From: Saprospiraceae bacterium
GTDB lineage: Bacteria; Bacteroidota; Bacteroidia; Chitinophagales; Saprospiraceae
DNA: 64,000 nucleotides
Assembly (NCBI GenBank): GCA_019638385.1
Contig: JAHBTW010000012.1
Location: 62,001 to 126,000 of the forward strand
Direction: 5' to 3'
The translations under genes and the position numbers were made by a program. The notes beneath the pieces are model-generated. The model was not told where the DNA came from. It worked only from the letters and a program-made list of their open reading frames with translations, and did no database searches. How positions within the stretch are numbered: position 1 is the stretch's first letter; the number at the start of each line of letters is the position of its first letter. Shown one piece after another: positions 33,978 through 43,315 of this stretch.

Positions 33978-34256
33978 TCGATTCGTTCAAAGAACGATCC
34001 GGTGGCAGCGTACGACGCAGTTGCCGCGTGCCGGGCTTACGCCGACAGACTTACTACCGGCGCAAACAAGGTTTTTGCATGGCGGGGCGCTCCAGCTTAT
34101 ATCCGTTGTGACAACGTGCCGGAGTTTATCTCCCATCGCTTAAAAGATTGGGCGCACAAGCGTGGTGTGGAATTGCGGTTCATCCAGCCGGGCAAGCCCA
34201 TCCAGAACGGGTTGATCGAACGACTCAATAAACGCCCGATCACTACAAAGTTTTGA
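33974..34256 (+). pseudogene. IS3-family transposase OrfB, internally deleted
   Basis: The start reads MIDSFKERSGGSVRRSCRV and TYYRRKQ, the OrfB N-terminus. It then jumps, in a different frame, to the C-terminal part of the integrase core: RCDNVPEFISHRLKDW (second catalytic Asp) and FIQPGKPIQNGLIERLNK (catalytic Glu). The first catalytic Asp and some 120-150 residues are missing, with the junction near 34065-34090. It ends shortly after the catalytic Glu. Confidence 0.75.
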
Positions 34257-34349
34257 ATCAAAAATTCTACTTTAGCATGGCGGCAGCTTAGGAGAAGTGT
34301 ACACGCCGTTCGACAGCTACGTTACGTTTAATGTGGAAGGAGCGCAAGC

Positions 34350-34427
34350 CTGCCGTTCAACAACACACTCCCCGAAGAACGCGCATATAATAGAACCGTA
34401 ATCATAGATATTATCCCCCATAAATAG
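34350..34427 (+). pseudogene. Possible OmpA-like C-terminal remnant
   Basis: A short open stretch reads LPFNNTLPEERAYNRTVIID and stops at 34427. The 'ERAYNR.V.I' pattern resembles the end of OmpA-type peptidoglycan-binding domains. It has no start and no upstream domain; a second open stretch in another frame (34291-34350, YTPFDSYVTFNVEGAQA) may belong to it. It lies just outside the right end of the IS3-like element. Weak evidence; it could be chance. Confidence 0.3.
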
Positions 34428-34516
34428 TTTTTCTTCTAAAGAGCTTAATATTTAGTGGTTTGTAGCAGTGCCGTTTAAGAGCTTGTCTCTTAGAGGTACG
34501 TTTTTATCCAGACAAA

Positions 34517-35905
34517 TCACTTTTCCACACATCCCAGCAACCATTCCTTTTCTGTAAGAATCTCCTCTGCGGCTATTTCACGGCTCAAAGCCGCTTTGGC
34601 CGACTGATCGAACGGATTCATTTTGAGTAGCTTATCGGCATATTTTACGATGTTGAGGTAATTGCTGCGATGGTATCCAATCACCCGTTTGCGGCGGATG
34701 TAGTTGCGCATGGCGTCTAAGTGCGCATGCAGGATGTCGGTTTCGCCCAGTGCATACCACGTTTTCAGCAGCAGGGTTTTGGCAGAGAGGTTGAGGAGGG
34801 GGTCGCGGTAGTTGGCGCGCTGCAACAGGTCGAGCACCGCATCGTAGCGGCGGCGCGAAAATTCGAGGCGGGCCAGATTGAAGCTGAACGAGCTTTCCCG
34901 GTAAGGGCGCTCCAGCGCGTTTTTGTACTCGTGGATAAAATAGCTGACCCACTCATAGTCATCTAATTGCAGGCCCGCCGCCACGATGTTGTGATAGGTA
35001 AAGCGCGACAGCACGCCGTTTTCGAGCAACTGCCCACCGGCAAGCCCGGCTTTGTAAAGGTCGAGTACCTCGCGGAAATAGCGGCGTTCGCCGTCGTTGA
35101 GCCGTCGGATGCAATAGTTGATGGCCAAAAGATAGAGTCCTCTCATTTCTTCCTGCGCAAAGCAGTGCGCCGATTCGAGTAATATGCGCTTGAAATGCTG
35201 GAAATGCAGCTCCTCTTCCGGCTTGCGTATCATGCGATAGCAATGCAAATATGCGGCAATAGCCGGTTCACCCGCCCATTTTTGGTTTTCGGCCAGCGCG
35301 ATGATTTCGCTGTCCATATAGGCATGGTAGGCCGACTGATACACCCCTTGCTGTGCGGCGGCGAGGCAGATCAGCCGGAGCCGGGTGCTGAGATAATACA
35401 CGTCGAGCGCATGGGCCAGTTCGTTGATGGGCAGTTCCTCCGAAGGATGATCGGAAGTGGCAGTTTGGTACTGCTCCCAATGCATCCGGTAGCAGATTTG
35501 GTGGTATCCGGCATCGCGCAGGGGTTGGGCTTCCAGCGATTGGGCTAAGGCCTGCCGGGTGTGTTCGAAGGCCGGCTGCATGCCGTGCTCCCGGTATCCT
35601 ATTGCCAAATGCAGTTGGTTGGCTAAAGGGTCGGCAGTGGCGGCCTTCACGGAGATGTACTGCTCTATGAGTTTGTAGAGATAGCTCATCAGCAAGCGCA
35701 GTTTTTGATCGTCGCAGGTGGCTGTCGGGAAGAGATGTTGCCATGCCTCCGCTTTATCGGCTTCAGGCCGGGCGATGAAAAAATCGAACAATTGCACCAG
35801 GTCACGGCGGGTATTGAAAAACGGGGAGCATAAAAACTTGCGCAATTCCTTTTGCTCCACAGGAGAAAATGCGGATAACAAGCGTGTTAATTTGGAATCT
35901 CGCAT
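34517..35905 (-). CDS. Large helical protein of unknown function
   Basis: 462 residues, almost entirely amphipathic helices, beginning MRDSKLTRLLSAFSPVEQKELRKFL with a following SPFFNTRRDLVQLFDFF. No membrane segment, no catalytic motif. The helix-turn-helix periodicity in 170-450 suggests TPR-like solenoid repeats. Proteins with this start (FSPVEQKELRKFL.SPFFN) recur in Saprospiraceae-type genomes in my memory, but no role is known. Neighbouring genes give no clue. Confidence 0.6.
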   Translation of the reverse strand: MRDSKLTRLLSAFSPVEQKELRKFLCSPFFNTRRDLVQLFDFFIARPEADKAEAWQHLFPTATCDDQKLRLLMSYLYKLIEQYISVKAATADPLANQLHLAIGYREHGMQPAFEHTRQALAQSLEAQPLRDAGYHQICYRMHWEQYQTATSDHPSEELPINELAHALDVYYLSTRLRLICLAAAQQGVYQSAYHAYMDSEIIALAENQKWAGEPAIAAYLHCYRMIRKPEEELHFQHFKRILLESAHCFAQEEMRGLYLLAINYCIRRLNDGERRYFREVLDLYKAGLAGGQLLENGVLSRFTYHNIVAAGLQLDDYEWVSYFIHEYKNALERPYRESSFSFNLARLEFSRRRYDAVLDLLQRANYRDPLLNLSAKTLLLKTWYALGETDILHAHLDAMRNYIRRKRVIGYHRSNYLNIVKYADKLLKMNPFDQSAKAALSREIAAEEILTEKEWLLGCVEK

Positions 35906-36074
35906 GATTTTGTCAGTTATTCTATTCTACAATAAGAATCAAAAGTCCTTTTAAAAATTCAATTAGTGTGTAAATCGGGTTTATTTTCACTCTACAAAAT
36001 CCTTTTTTTGTTCTTGCTGCTACCCCGGAGAACGCCGCATCTTTGTGTCAGAAAAAAAATTGTTCATCTTTACA

Positions 36075-39000
36075 ATGCTTATTCCCATGATGATGCGTGT
36101 ACTTTTTATACTGGTTTTGGGGCTTATGTCCGCGACGACTTATCGCGCCGGGGCGCAATGCAGCCCGGATACGGAAGCCCCCACGGTCGCTTGTGTTCCA
36201 AACATTGACATCCTGATCAATCCCGGTCAAACGGATACGCTTTTTGCTTACCAGATCAATGCCATGAGCACCGACAATTGCGATGCGCCCGATCAGTTGC
36301 AATTGCGCATTGAACGCCAGCCGTTTTCCGGTTCTCTACCGACCGCCACCTTTCTGGTATTTGATGAATCGGATGTGGGCGTGCATATCGTTTCCCTCTG
36401 GGTTACCGATCAGGCGGGCAACAGCAACCAGTGCTGGAGTATGGTCACGGTGTTGCCCGGTGATTGCATTAACCCCTTATTCTTCCCGGTGTGTATTGAT
36501 TCTGTAACGGTCGTCATCCCTGCCGGCGAAACCGTTGAAATCTATCCCTGGGAATTGCTGGCCGACGGCAACCAATGCCCCGGCATCAGCCTGAGCTTAG
36601 ACCAGTCGCCGATTCAGCTTCCCTATTTGTCGCTCAATGCGAGTCTCGCCGGTACCCACACCGTACAGGTAACGAACACTGCAAACGGCGTCTCCTGTTG
36701 GGTGTATTTGACCGTGAACCCGGGCAACTGCTCCGGGGATACAGAACCGCCCATTGCCGTTTGCGATGCCTTCATCACCGCACAACTCGGCTTGCACGGC
36801 CCCGATCTCACTTACATCGAAGCCCAACAACTCAACGAAGGCAGTACCGATAACTGCACTGGGAACGAGCAGTTGAGATTCGCCATAGAAGGCGCCGCCA
36901 TGCCCTCCGCTACCATGCCCTCCGCGACTTCGCTCGCTTTCACCGCCCTCGGCACCTACCCCACCGTTTGGTTGTGGGTGGCCGATGAAGCCGGCAACAC
37001 CAATGTGTGCTTTACGGAAGTAACCATTGTGGAGCCTCAATGCAGCCCCGATCTGACGCCACCCGTTTGCACGGCCCCGGCTGACACTACCATCGCCGGA
37101 GAAGACTGGCTCGCTTTGTTGATAAACCCCTTCGACTACCCGGCGCTCAATGTACATTTCGGAGCAGCTACAGGCTGGGATGCCTGCGGGCTGGATACCA
37201 TTTTGCAAACCTCTTTTGTGACCTACAACCTCTGCAATGCCATGCTGAGCATCCGGCGCAGTTTTGTGGCGGTGGACGCTGCCGGCAACACCTCCGAACC
37301 GGCAGTGCAGATGATTCATATCCGATACACTTATTTCATCAATATTCCTCAAGACTACCTGCCCGGAGACGTTGTTTTGGAAGAGCTTACCCTCACACAA
37401 ACCGACGGGCTGGTAATCGGCGTGGCCTACAACGACGAAGCGTTTGATTTCAACTGCGACTCCATTCCCGACCTGATACGACGCACCTGGCTGCTGGCAG
37501 ATTGGTGCCGCGTGGACATCTCGCCGCAGGACCCGCCTGTGATCGAATTGCCCCGCTTAGACCGCAACGGCGACGGGGTTCCCGGAGATGGATATGCTAT
37601 TTCGACTCAGATGGACGATTTGTATTTATTGGAAAATGGCGAACCCGGCCAGCTAATCGGCCCCAATACCGGCTTCTTTTCCTACACCCAGGTCATTCGC
37701 TACAATTACAACGACACCACCACGCTGGCCGTGGCCGGGCAGGTATTCCACGATGTTACGGACAATTGCAGTGCCGATCCCATTGATCCTCCCTTGGCCG
37801 GTTGGCGGGTAATCGCCACCGGGCAATCCACCGGCAGGACATATAGCGCTCTTTCCAACGCAAACGGTTTGTATGAGATACTCGGCATATGCCCCGAAGA
37901 CACAGAATTGGAGCTTCGCCTCGATGTACCCTTCAATTATGGGCAGTCATGCCCCACTACCTGGACGGTAAACGTTCCGTTGGGGATGCCGGCCGTACAA
38001 AATATACCCGTACAACTCGAAGCGGAGTGCCCTTTAATGAGGGCAGACCTGACCGCGCCCTTCCTGCGCCGCTGCTTCCCCAACACCTACACCGTTAGCT
38101 ATTGCAATTACAGCAACCAAACCATAGAAGATGTGCAGGTGGAAGTATTGCTCGATCCCCTCATGGAGTTTTCCGGCAGTGAGATTCCGGCCACAGATTT
38201 GGGCAACAACGTATTCAGCTTCTCCATCGGCAATTTGGAGGCCGGAGCATGCGGCAACTTCAGTATAGACTTCCTCCTGAGCTGCGATGCGGAATTGGGC
38301 CAAACGCACTGCTCCACCGCGCGCATTTTGCCCGATACGCTGTGCCCGCAATTGAGCGAATGGTCGGGCGCCAACATCGAAGTGGAAGGCTTCTGCGAGG
38401 GCGATTCGGTTTACCTCCTCATCAAAAACACCGGCCCCGGCAACATGACCGAACCGCTTCATTTCATTGTAGTGGAGGATGTGATCATGTACATGCAGGA
38501 TGAATTCCAGATCAACAGCGGCCAAATCCATCCTCTGCCGCCCATCCCCGCAGGAGGCCAAACCTGGCGCCTGGAGGCCGAACAAGTCCCCGCGCATCCA
38601 TATCCGGGCAATGTAGCGGTAGCGGTAGAGGGTTGCAACGGCATCAATATGACCGGGCTGGTGAATATTTTTCCGATGGAAAACCCCAACCCGTTTATCG
38701 CGGTGGATTGCCAGGAAAACATCGGTTCTTTTGATCCCAACGACAAAACGGCCGCTCCCGCAGGCTACGGCCAGGAGCACTTCATCCGTCCGGATACAGA
38801 GATAGAGTACCTCATTCGCTTTCAGAATACCGGCACCGATACGGCTTTCCGGGTGGTCATTCTCGATACGCTCTCGCAGTGGTTGAACCCGAAGAGCGTT
38901 CGGCCCGGCGCGGCCAGCCATCCGTTTAATTTTGAAATACTCCATGGAGAAGTACTGCGCTTTACCTTCGACAACATCCTGCTGCCCGACAGTACCACAA

Positions 39001-39437
39001 ACGAGCCGGCCTCGCAGGGCTTTGTCAAGTTTTCAGTAAAACAGGAACCCAATCTCAATGAAGGTACCCGCATCGAAAACACGGCATCCATTTACTTCGA
39101 CTTCAACGAGCCGATCCATACCAACACAGTCTTTCACACCATCGGCAACGACTTTATTCGCGTCGTCAGCGATACGAGAAATAATCCGGCAGGGTTAGGC
39201 CCATTGAAGGTTTTTCCCAATCCTGCTGCGGAAGACGTGACCTTCCTCTTGCCTCCCGACGCCCCGGATGCCGCAGCCTTTTTGCTGTACGACCGACTCG
39301 GCAGGGTGGTATCGCAAGGCGCCTTTCAAGGCGGAACCTTCCGATTCCAAAGAGGCGCTTTTGCTTCGGGCGTATATTTCTATCGCATTGAAATGAACGG
39401 CCGAATGCTCTACAGCGGTAAAGTGCTTTTATATTGA
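36075..39437 (+). CDS. Large T9SS-secreted surface protein with type A sorting domain
   Basis: About 1120 residues. The frame opens at a GTG (36045), but an ATG at 36075 or 36093 gives a normal signal peptide (MRVLFILVLGLMSATTYRAG) ending before AQC. Several repeats of a roughly 100-residue HYR-like module follow (DTEAPTVAC, STDNCDAPDQLQLRI, WVTDQAGNSN; again STDNCTGNEQLRFAIE and WVADEAGNTN). Then come an SdrD_B-like segment (AGQVFHDVTDNCSADP, LAGWRVIATG), DUF11/DUF7619-like domains (SFDPNDKTAAP, IEYLIRFQNTGTDTAF), and the T9SS type A domain (LKVFPNPAAEDVTF ... GVYFYRIEMNG). It is exported through the outer membrane and attached or released; a surface or adhesion role is likely. Confidence 0.88.
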   Translation: MLIPMMMRVLFILVLGLMSATTYRAGAQCSPDTEAPTVACVPNIDILINPGQTDTLFAYQINAMSTDNCDAPDQLQLRIERQPFSGSLPTATFLVFDESDVGVHIVSLWVTDQAGNSNQCWSMVTVLPGDCINPLFFPVCIDSVTVVIPAGETVEIYPWELLADGNQCPGISLSLDQSPIQLPYLSLNASLAGTHTVQVTNTANGVSCWVYLTVNPGNCSGDTEPPIAVCDAFITAQLGLHGPDLTYIEAQQLNEGSTDNCTGNEQLRFAIEGAAMPSATMPSATSLAFTALGTYPTVWLWVADEAGNTNVCFTEVTIVEPQCSPDLTPPVCTAPADTTIAGEDWLALLINPFDYPALNVHFGAATGWDACGLDTILQTSFVTYNLCNAMLSIRRSFVAVDAAGNTSEPAVQMIHIRYTYFINIPQDYLPGDVVLEELTLTQTDGLVIGVAYNDEAFDFNCDSIPDLIRRTWLLADWCRVDISPQDPPVIELPRLDRNGDGVPGDGYAISTQMDDLYLLENGEPGQLIGPNTGFFSYTQVIRYNYNDTTTLAVAGQVFHDVTDNCSADPIDPPLAGWRVIATGQSTGRTYSALSNANGLYEILGICPEDTELELRLDVPFNYGQSCPTTWTVNVPLGMPAVQNIPVQLEAECPLMRADLTAPFLRRCFPNTYTVSYCNYSNQTIEDVQVEVLLDPLMEFSGSEIPATDLGNNVFSFSIGNLEAGACGNFSIDFLLSCDAELGQTHCSTARILPDTLCPQLSEWSGANIEVEGFCEGDSVYLLIKNTGPGNMTEPLHFIVVEDVIMYMQDEFQINSGQIHPLPPIPAGGQTWRLEAEQVPAHPYPGNVAVAVEGCNGINMTGLVNIFPMENPNPFIAVDCQENIGSFDPNDKTAAPAGYGQEHFIRPDTEIEYLIRFQNTGTDTAFRVVILDTLSQWLNPKSVRPGAASHPFNFEILHGEVLRFTFDNILLPDSTTNEPASQGFVKFSVKQEPNLNEGTRIENTASIYFDFNEPIHTNTVFHTIGNDFIRVVSDTRNNPAGLGPLKVFPNPAAEDVTFLLPPDAPDAAAFLLYDRLGRVVSQGAFQGGTFRFQRGAFASGVYFYRIEMNGRMLYSGKVLLY

Positions 39438-39461
39438 AAATAATAATGCCACACTTTTTAG

Positions 39462-39495
39462 AAAGCGGGTATTCCTTCAGGAGTACCCGCTTTTT
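39462..39495 (+). terminator. Intrinsic terminator of the large surface protein gene
   Basis: AAAGCGGGTA (39462-39471) pairs with TACCCGCTTT (39484-39493), continuing inward as TCC/GGA, and is followed by a run of Ts. It lies 25 bp after the stop codon. Confidence 0.88.
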
Positions 39496-39686
39496 TTATA
39501 AAAAAATCCGGCTTTTGAGTTTTGATAAAAACCCGCTCCTAACTGTAGCTCCAAGGACAGTTCCGGCCCTTTCTCGTTCTTCTTGCCGCATTGCGCTAAA
39601 TAAACTTATTCTTTTTTCGATTTTTGGCCGACCAAAATCCAAATAACCTGTTTATAGCGTACTTTAATCATCAACAGCAACCGAAC

Positions 39687-40025
39687 ATGGAAAAGGAATT
39701 CTATTTCAACAAGGACGAACTCAAGCAATTCGGCAACATCGTAGCGTTTCAGGAAGCGATGGGCAAGAAATTTTTCGACTACTACGGTGAGGTGATGCAG
39801 GAAGGCGCGCTCACGGCCCGCGAAAAATCGCTCATCGCCTTAGCGGTTGCACACGCCATTCAGTGCCCGTACTGCATTGACGCTTACTCGCACGAGTGCC
39901 TCAAACAAGGTTCCGATGAGGAGCAAATGATGGAGGCGGTACATGTTGCAGCGGCCATTCGGGCCGGCACCTCCTTGGTGTATGGCGTGCAAATGATGAA
40001 CCATGTGAAGAAGGTGACGATGTAG
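39687..40025 (+). CDS. Carboxymuconolactone-decarboxylase-like protein paired with ArsS
   Basis: 112 residues from the ATG at 39687. It is an AhpD/CMD-fold protein: EKSLIALAVAHAIQCPYCIDAYSHE carries the CxxC redox pair and the proton-relay histidine, followed by EAVHVAAAIRAGTSLVYG. Small CMD proteins of this kind stand next to arsS in many genomes and are named arsenosugar-biosynthesis-associated peroxidase-like proteins. Its actual reaction is not established. arsS follows on the same strand after 106 bp. Confidence 0.85.
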   Translation: MEKEFYFNKDELKQFGNIVAFQEAMGKKFFDYYGEVMQEGALTAREKSLIALAVAHAIQCPYCIDAYSHECLKQGSDEEQMMEAVHVAAAIRAGTSLVYGVQMMNHVKKVTM

Positions 40026-40131
40026 GAGCATAGGGCAGAGGGCATAGAGCAGAGTGGCCCCGAACCGGGGACAACAAAAGAGCAGTACGAAACAGCTTTT
40101 GAAACGATGACACGACAACCAATTTGACACC

Positions 40132-41205
40132 ATGAGTATAAAGCAACGCACTAAATCGCTCCGCGCTACGGGCAACGAGCTTTCTGATACTTTCATCCAG
40201 TTGGAGGTGCTCAACGGGCATCACGCCAAAGCGGCGGCCTTTCCTTCTTTTGAGGAAAAATTGGAAACCCTCGGTTTCGCCCCCTTGATGTCGGCGGATA
40301 TAGAAATTTTCCAACTCAACATCGGCAAGCTCTGCAACCAAACCTGCGCGCATTGCCATGTGGATGCCGGCCCCGACAAGAAACACGAGATGATGTCGAA
40401 AGACCTGCTCGACAAGTGTGTCGAGATCATCGCCGCTTCGCCTTCTATTCACACGGTAGACATTACGGGCGGCGCGCCGGAAATGCACCCGCACTTCAGG
40501 TGGTTTGTGGAGCAGGTCACCGCGCTGGGCAAAAAAGTAATCAGTCGCTGCAATCTCACCATCATCGTAGCCAACCACAAATACTTGGACCTGCCGGAGT
40601 TTTATGCCCGGCACAAGGTAAACGTGGTGTCTTCTCTCCCCTACTTCACCAAGCTGCGCACCGACGCACAGCGCGGCGACGGAGTGTTTGAAGATTCCAT
40701 CAAGGCGCTGAAAATGCTCAACGAGGTCGGCTACGGCCGGGAAGACTCCGGCCTTCAACTCGATTTGGTATATAATCCCTCCGGCGCTTTCCTGCCCGGC
40801 GCTCAGGTCACGCTGGAAACGGAATTCAAACGGCATCTGATCCAACGCTACGATATCGTGTTCAATAACCTGTTCACGATTACCAATATGCCCATCAGCC
40901 GATTTCTCGACTATCTGCTGGAAAGCGGCAACTACGAGGAATACATGCAATCTCTGGTGGATGCCTTCAACCCCGGCACCGTGCCCGGCCTCATGTGTCG
41001 CAACACCATTTCCGTAAGTTGGGAAGGCTACCTATACGATTGTGATTTCAACCAAATGCTCAATCTGCGCGTCGCGCCGGAGCATACGCGCCATTTGAAC
41101 GACTTCGACGTGGAGGCCCTGAGCCGGCGCAGCATTGTGCTCAATCAGCATTGCTACGGCTGCACGGCGGGATCAGGATCGAGCTGCGGCGGGGCGCTGG
41201 AGTAA
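40132..41205 (+). CDS. arsS: Radical SAM protein ArsS (arsenosugar biosynthesis)
   Basis: 357 residues. The radical SAM cluster motif is C68-x3-C72-x2-C75 in KLCNQTCAHCHVDAGP, followed by VDITGGAPEMHPHF. The C-terminal half has the DUF3641-type segment (TISVSWEGYLYDCDFNQML) and a Cys-rich end (HCYGCTAGSGSSCGG) that may bind an extra cluster. ArsS joins the adenosyl group to arsenicals after methylation by ArsM to make oxo-arsenosugars. ArsM is not visible here; the usual partner, a CMD-like protein, is directly upstream. Confidence 0.9.
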   Translation: MSIKQRTKSLRATGNELSDTFIQLEVLNGHHAKAAAFPSFEEKLETLGFAPLMSADIEIFQLNIGKLCNQTCAHCHVDAGPDKKHEMMSKDLLDKCVEIIAASPSIHTVDITGGAPEMHPHFRWFVEQVTALGKKVISRCNLTIIVANHKYLDLPEFYARHKVNVVSSLPYFTKLRTDAQRGDGVFEDSIKALKMLNEVGYGREDSGLQLDLVYNPSGAFLPGAQVTLETEFKRHLIQRYDIVFNNLFTITNMPISRFLDYLLESGNYEEYMQSLVDAFNPGTVPGLMCRNTISVSWEGYLYDCDFNQMLNLRVAPEHTRHLNDFDVEALSRRSIVLNQHCYGCTAGSGSSCGGALE

Positions 41206-41252
41206 AAATGAATATGCAGAAAGGAGGTGCGCAAAAAAAGATGGAAAAACGG

Positions 41253-41283
41253 TTTGCATAATTGTCCGAACCGAATATCTTTG
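41253..41283 (+). promoter_or_regulatory. Promoter of the TonB-domain protein gene
   Basis: TTTG (41253-41256) and TATCTTTG (41276-41283) are 19 bp apart, an ideal match, 13 bp before the ATG at 41297. Confidence 0.75.
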
Positions 41284-41296
41284 AAAGCAAAAAATT

Positions 41297-41773
41297 ATGC
41301 CTGCTATCCGAACCTTACTGCTTTTCATTTCTCTGCTTGCAGCAACAACCCATTACGCTCAAAATCATTCCGACAATGCCGCTGCGGAGCCGCTCGAAGG
41401 ATCTGTTATGTTCGCTAAGGATATAGACGAGATGCCCCTGTTTCCTGGCTGCGAAAAAGAGCGATCCTATCTGGAGCAAAAGAAGTGCGCCGACCACAAA
41501 ATGCTCGTCCATGTTTACCGGCAAATCAAGTATCCTGCCAAGGCACGGGAGAAGGGTATTGCCGGCACGGTCGTTGTTTCTTTCATTGTAGAAAAAGACG
41601 GCAGTATGTCTGACATTAAGCTGGAGCAGGACCTCGCCGGAGGCTGCGGGCAGGAGGTGCTGCGCGTAGTCACCCTTCTTCAGCAGGAGGCTATCCGATG
41701 GATTCCCGGCCGCCACGATGGGCAGGTTGTCCGGTCAGTGATGCAGTTCCCGATAAATTTTAAACTGGAATAA
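41297..41773 (+). CDS. TonB C-terminal domain protein, periplasmic
   Basis: 158 residues. MPAIRTLLLFISLLAATTHYAQ is a signal peptide or anchor. Residues 75-158 are a TonB C-terminal domain: IKYPAKAREKGIAGTVVVSFIVEKDGSMSD, then a segment ending WIPGRHDGQVVRSVMQFPI. The preceding PLFPGCE motif is common in Bacteroidota TonB-like proteins. No proline-rich spacer is present, so it is not a full energy-transducing TonB and may help sense or couple an outer-membrane transporter. Confidence 0.85.
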   Translation: MPAIRTLLLFISLLAATTHYAQNHSDNAAAEPLEGSVMFAKDIDEMPLFPGCEKERSYLEQKKCADHKMLVHVYRQIKYPAKAREKGIAGTVVVSFIVEKDGSMSDIKLEQDLAGGCGQEVLRVVTLLQQEAIRWIPGRHDGQVVRSVMQFPINFKLE

Positions 41774-41791
41774 CTTCGGCGCCCTTACGCT

Positions 41792-43021
41792 CTAATCTTT
41801 GATCTGCTCCAGCACCAGGCGGATACTCGCCTTAGTGCTGCTGCTCACGCCACAGGTGTCGGCGTAATGTCCCCAATTGGCAACTATGGTTCTCACCTGT
41901 TCGATGATAGCATCAACGGCGCTGACGCCGAAGACGGAGGCCAACTCCTGAAGCTGCGCTCTTCCCGGGGACTTGCTTTCGCCGGCTACGGAGGTGCTGT
42001 GGTGGCCGTGCGAGGAGAAAGAGAAACTGAGGTCATAAGCAGGAGCGAAGGCCCATTTTCCGTTGCCCTCCATGAGGAAGGAAAAGTTGTTGCTGTGGTC
42101 GTCCCGGTTGTGGGCATAAATATTGAAGGCCGCGAGCCTGAGTATTTTGGCATAGGCTTGCACATGGCGTTCCAGACGGAAAGCGGCGTCCATGAGGTGA
42201 CCGTAATCCATGCTGCTCAATCTGAAGTTGTCATGCAATAATCCGGCGGCGGAATGCAGGTGCAGGCGCTGGTTGCCGATGCGGTCGAAGCGTTTGGCGC
42301 CGAAGTATTTCTGTCCGTTTTGCCCTTCAAAGAGCCGGCACTCGCTCATGTCAATGCCTGTATCAAGCGCCATTTTGTGGTAGGCGTATTCAATCTGCGC
42401 GATGTCGTGGGGGTCTGTGGAAGCTGGAAATTTAATAATCCAATGTTCATAACCGACGGGCAGGTTTTCAGAAAACGGCAGAAGCCGGTTGGAAGCGGGA
42501 TGATAGCCGACCAATATTTTGGGACGTGCCCCGCCGGAGGAGCCGCCGAGGCGGAGCAAATGGTCAATGGCTGAAGTGTCGGCGCCGGACAATACCTTTT
42601 GCGCCTCGGCTGCTATGACGTCCAAATGTATCATGTCCGAGTCGCTGTATGCGTCATCCGTTGCGGGGCGGTAACACAATGCGCCTTTCCCTTTATTTCC
42701 TACAAAAGACAGGCGGTCTAAGGGGGTAATTTTATTTAATTTGATGCCGCTCGATAGCAGCGTCCGGTCCATCAAAAGCCGGCCCCAGCCATCGGGCAGG
42801 GAATCATTAAAAACACCGAAAAGTCCGTCGAAGATAGGGACATCGGGTTCGAGCACCTTATCCGTCAGTGGCAACTTGAAGGGAGACAACTGCAAGCCCG
42901 TGTCTAAAAAAGACGGGTAAAACTTGAAAAAAATCCTTTTGCCATTTAGGGCGAGTTCTCCCACGTCAAGCGAAGCGCCCTGAAGGGAGAGTGATACAAT
43001 TAAGCGAGTTACATTTTTCAT
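41792..43021 (-). CDS. hipA: HipA-family serine/threonine kinase toxin
   Basis: 409 residues, near full length. N-terminal HipA domain (PDGWGRLLMDR) and C-terminal kinase domain with LLRLGGSSGGARPKILV, the catalytic loop HNRDDHSNNFSFLM, and the magnesium-binding WAFAPAYDLSFS. HipA kinases phosphorylate aminoacyl-tRNA synthetases such as GltX and cause dormancy. The start overlaps the hipB stop by 4 bp (ATGA). Both catalytic motifs look intact, so it should be active unless neutralised. Confidence 0.92.
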   Translation of the reverse strand: MKNVTRLIVSLSLQGASLDVGELALNGKRIFFKFYPSFLDTGLQLSPFKLPLTDKVLEPDVPIFDGLFGVFNDSLPDGWGRLLMDRTLLSSGIKLNKITPLDRLSFVGNKGKGALCYRPATDDAYSDSDMIHLDVIAAEAQKVLSGADTSAIDHLLRLGGSSGGARPKILVGYHPASNRLLPFSENLPVGYEHWIIKFPASTDPHDIAQIEYAYHKMALDTGIDMSECRLFEGQNGQKYFGAKRFDRIGNQRLHLHSAAGLLHDNFRLSSMDYGHLMDAAFRLERHVQAYAKILRLAAFNIYAHNRDDHSNNFSFLMEGNGKWAFAPAYDLSFSFSSHGHHSTSVAGESKSPGRAQLQELASVFGVSAVDAIIEQVRTIVANWGHYADTCGVSSSTKASIRLVLEQIKD

Positions 43022-43311
43022 GATCGCCGGGTTTTGTCACTGAATAGGCGCTCCGCTGCTTCCAGCTCCATGTCTATTTTGAACACATCTTCAAAATCGT
43101 CCAGGCGTTCCAGAAGTTGTGCCAGCCGGAGCAGACTTTCAAAAGAGATTTGCCCGGTTTGCTCAAATCGCTTCAGGCTTCCCAAAGAAATGCCGGCGCG
43201 GTCGGCGAGTTCTGCTTGTGTAAAGCCTGATTTTTTGCGAAGCACTTTGTGCCGGGCTGCCGTTTCAAGCAGCACGCCATTGGGCGTTTTTTGAATACTG
43301 TATGGATTCAT
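43018..43311 (-). CDS. hipB: HipB-like antitoxin and repressor
   Basis: 97 residues from the ATG at 43311; an upstream ATG in the same frame overlaps the operator region. The helix-turn-helix (KSGFTQAELADRAGISLGSLKRFE) is of the Cro/C1 type, followed by a helical tail (LLERLDDFEDVFKID). It binds HipA and represses the operon. Two palindromic operator-like sites stand immediately upstream. Confidence 0.88.
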   Translation of the reverse strand: MNPYSIQKTPNGVLLETAARHKVLRKKSGFTQAELADRAGISLGSLKRFEQTGQISFESLLRLAQLLERLDDFEDVFKIDMELEAAERLFSDKTRRS

Positions 43312-43315
43312 GATA

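Larger units (their letters stand above)
33630..34303 (+). mobile_element. Degraded IS3-family element
   Basis: Inverted ends TGTACACTTC (33630-33639) and its complement GAAGTGTACA (34294-34303) bracket 674 bp. Inside are an intact OrfA and an OrfB that has lost its middle. Intact IS3 elements are about 1.2-1.5 kb, so around half is gone. I could not find a convincing target duplication at the two borders. The left end cuts an outer-membrane protein gene. Confidence 0.6.

Noticed and set aside
40058..40070. Hairpin CCCCG-AAC-CGGGG between the CMD-like gene and arsS as a terminator
   Set aside because: No T-run follows, and the two genes are expected to be expressed together.
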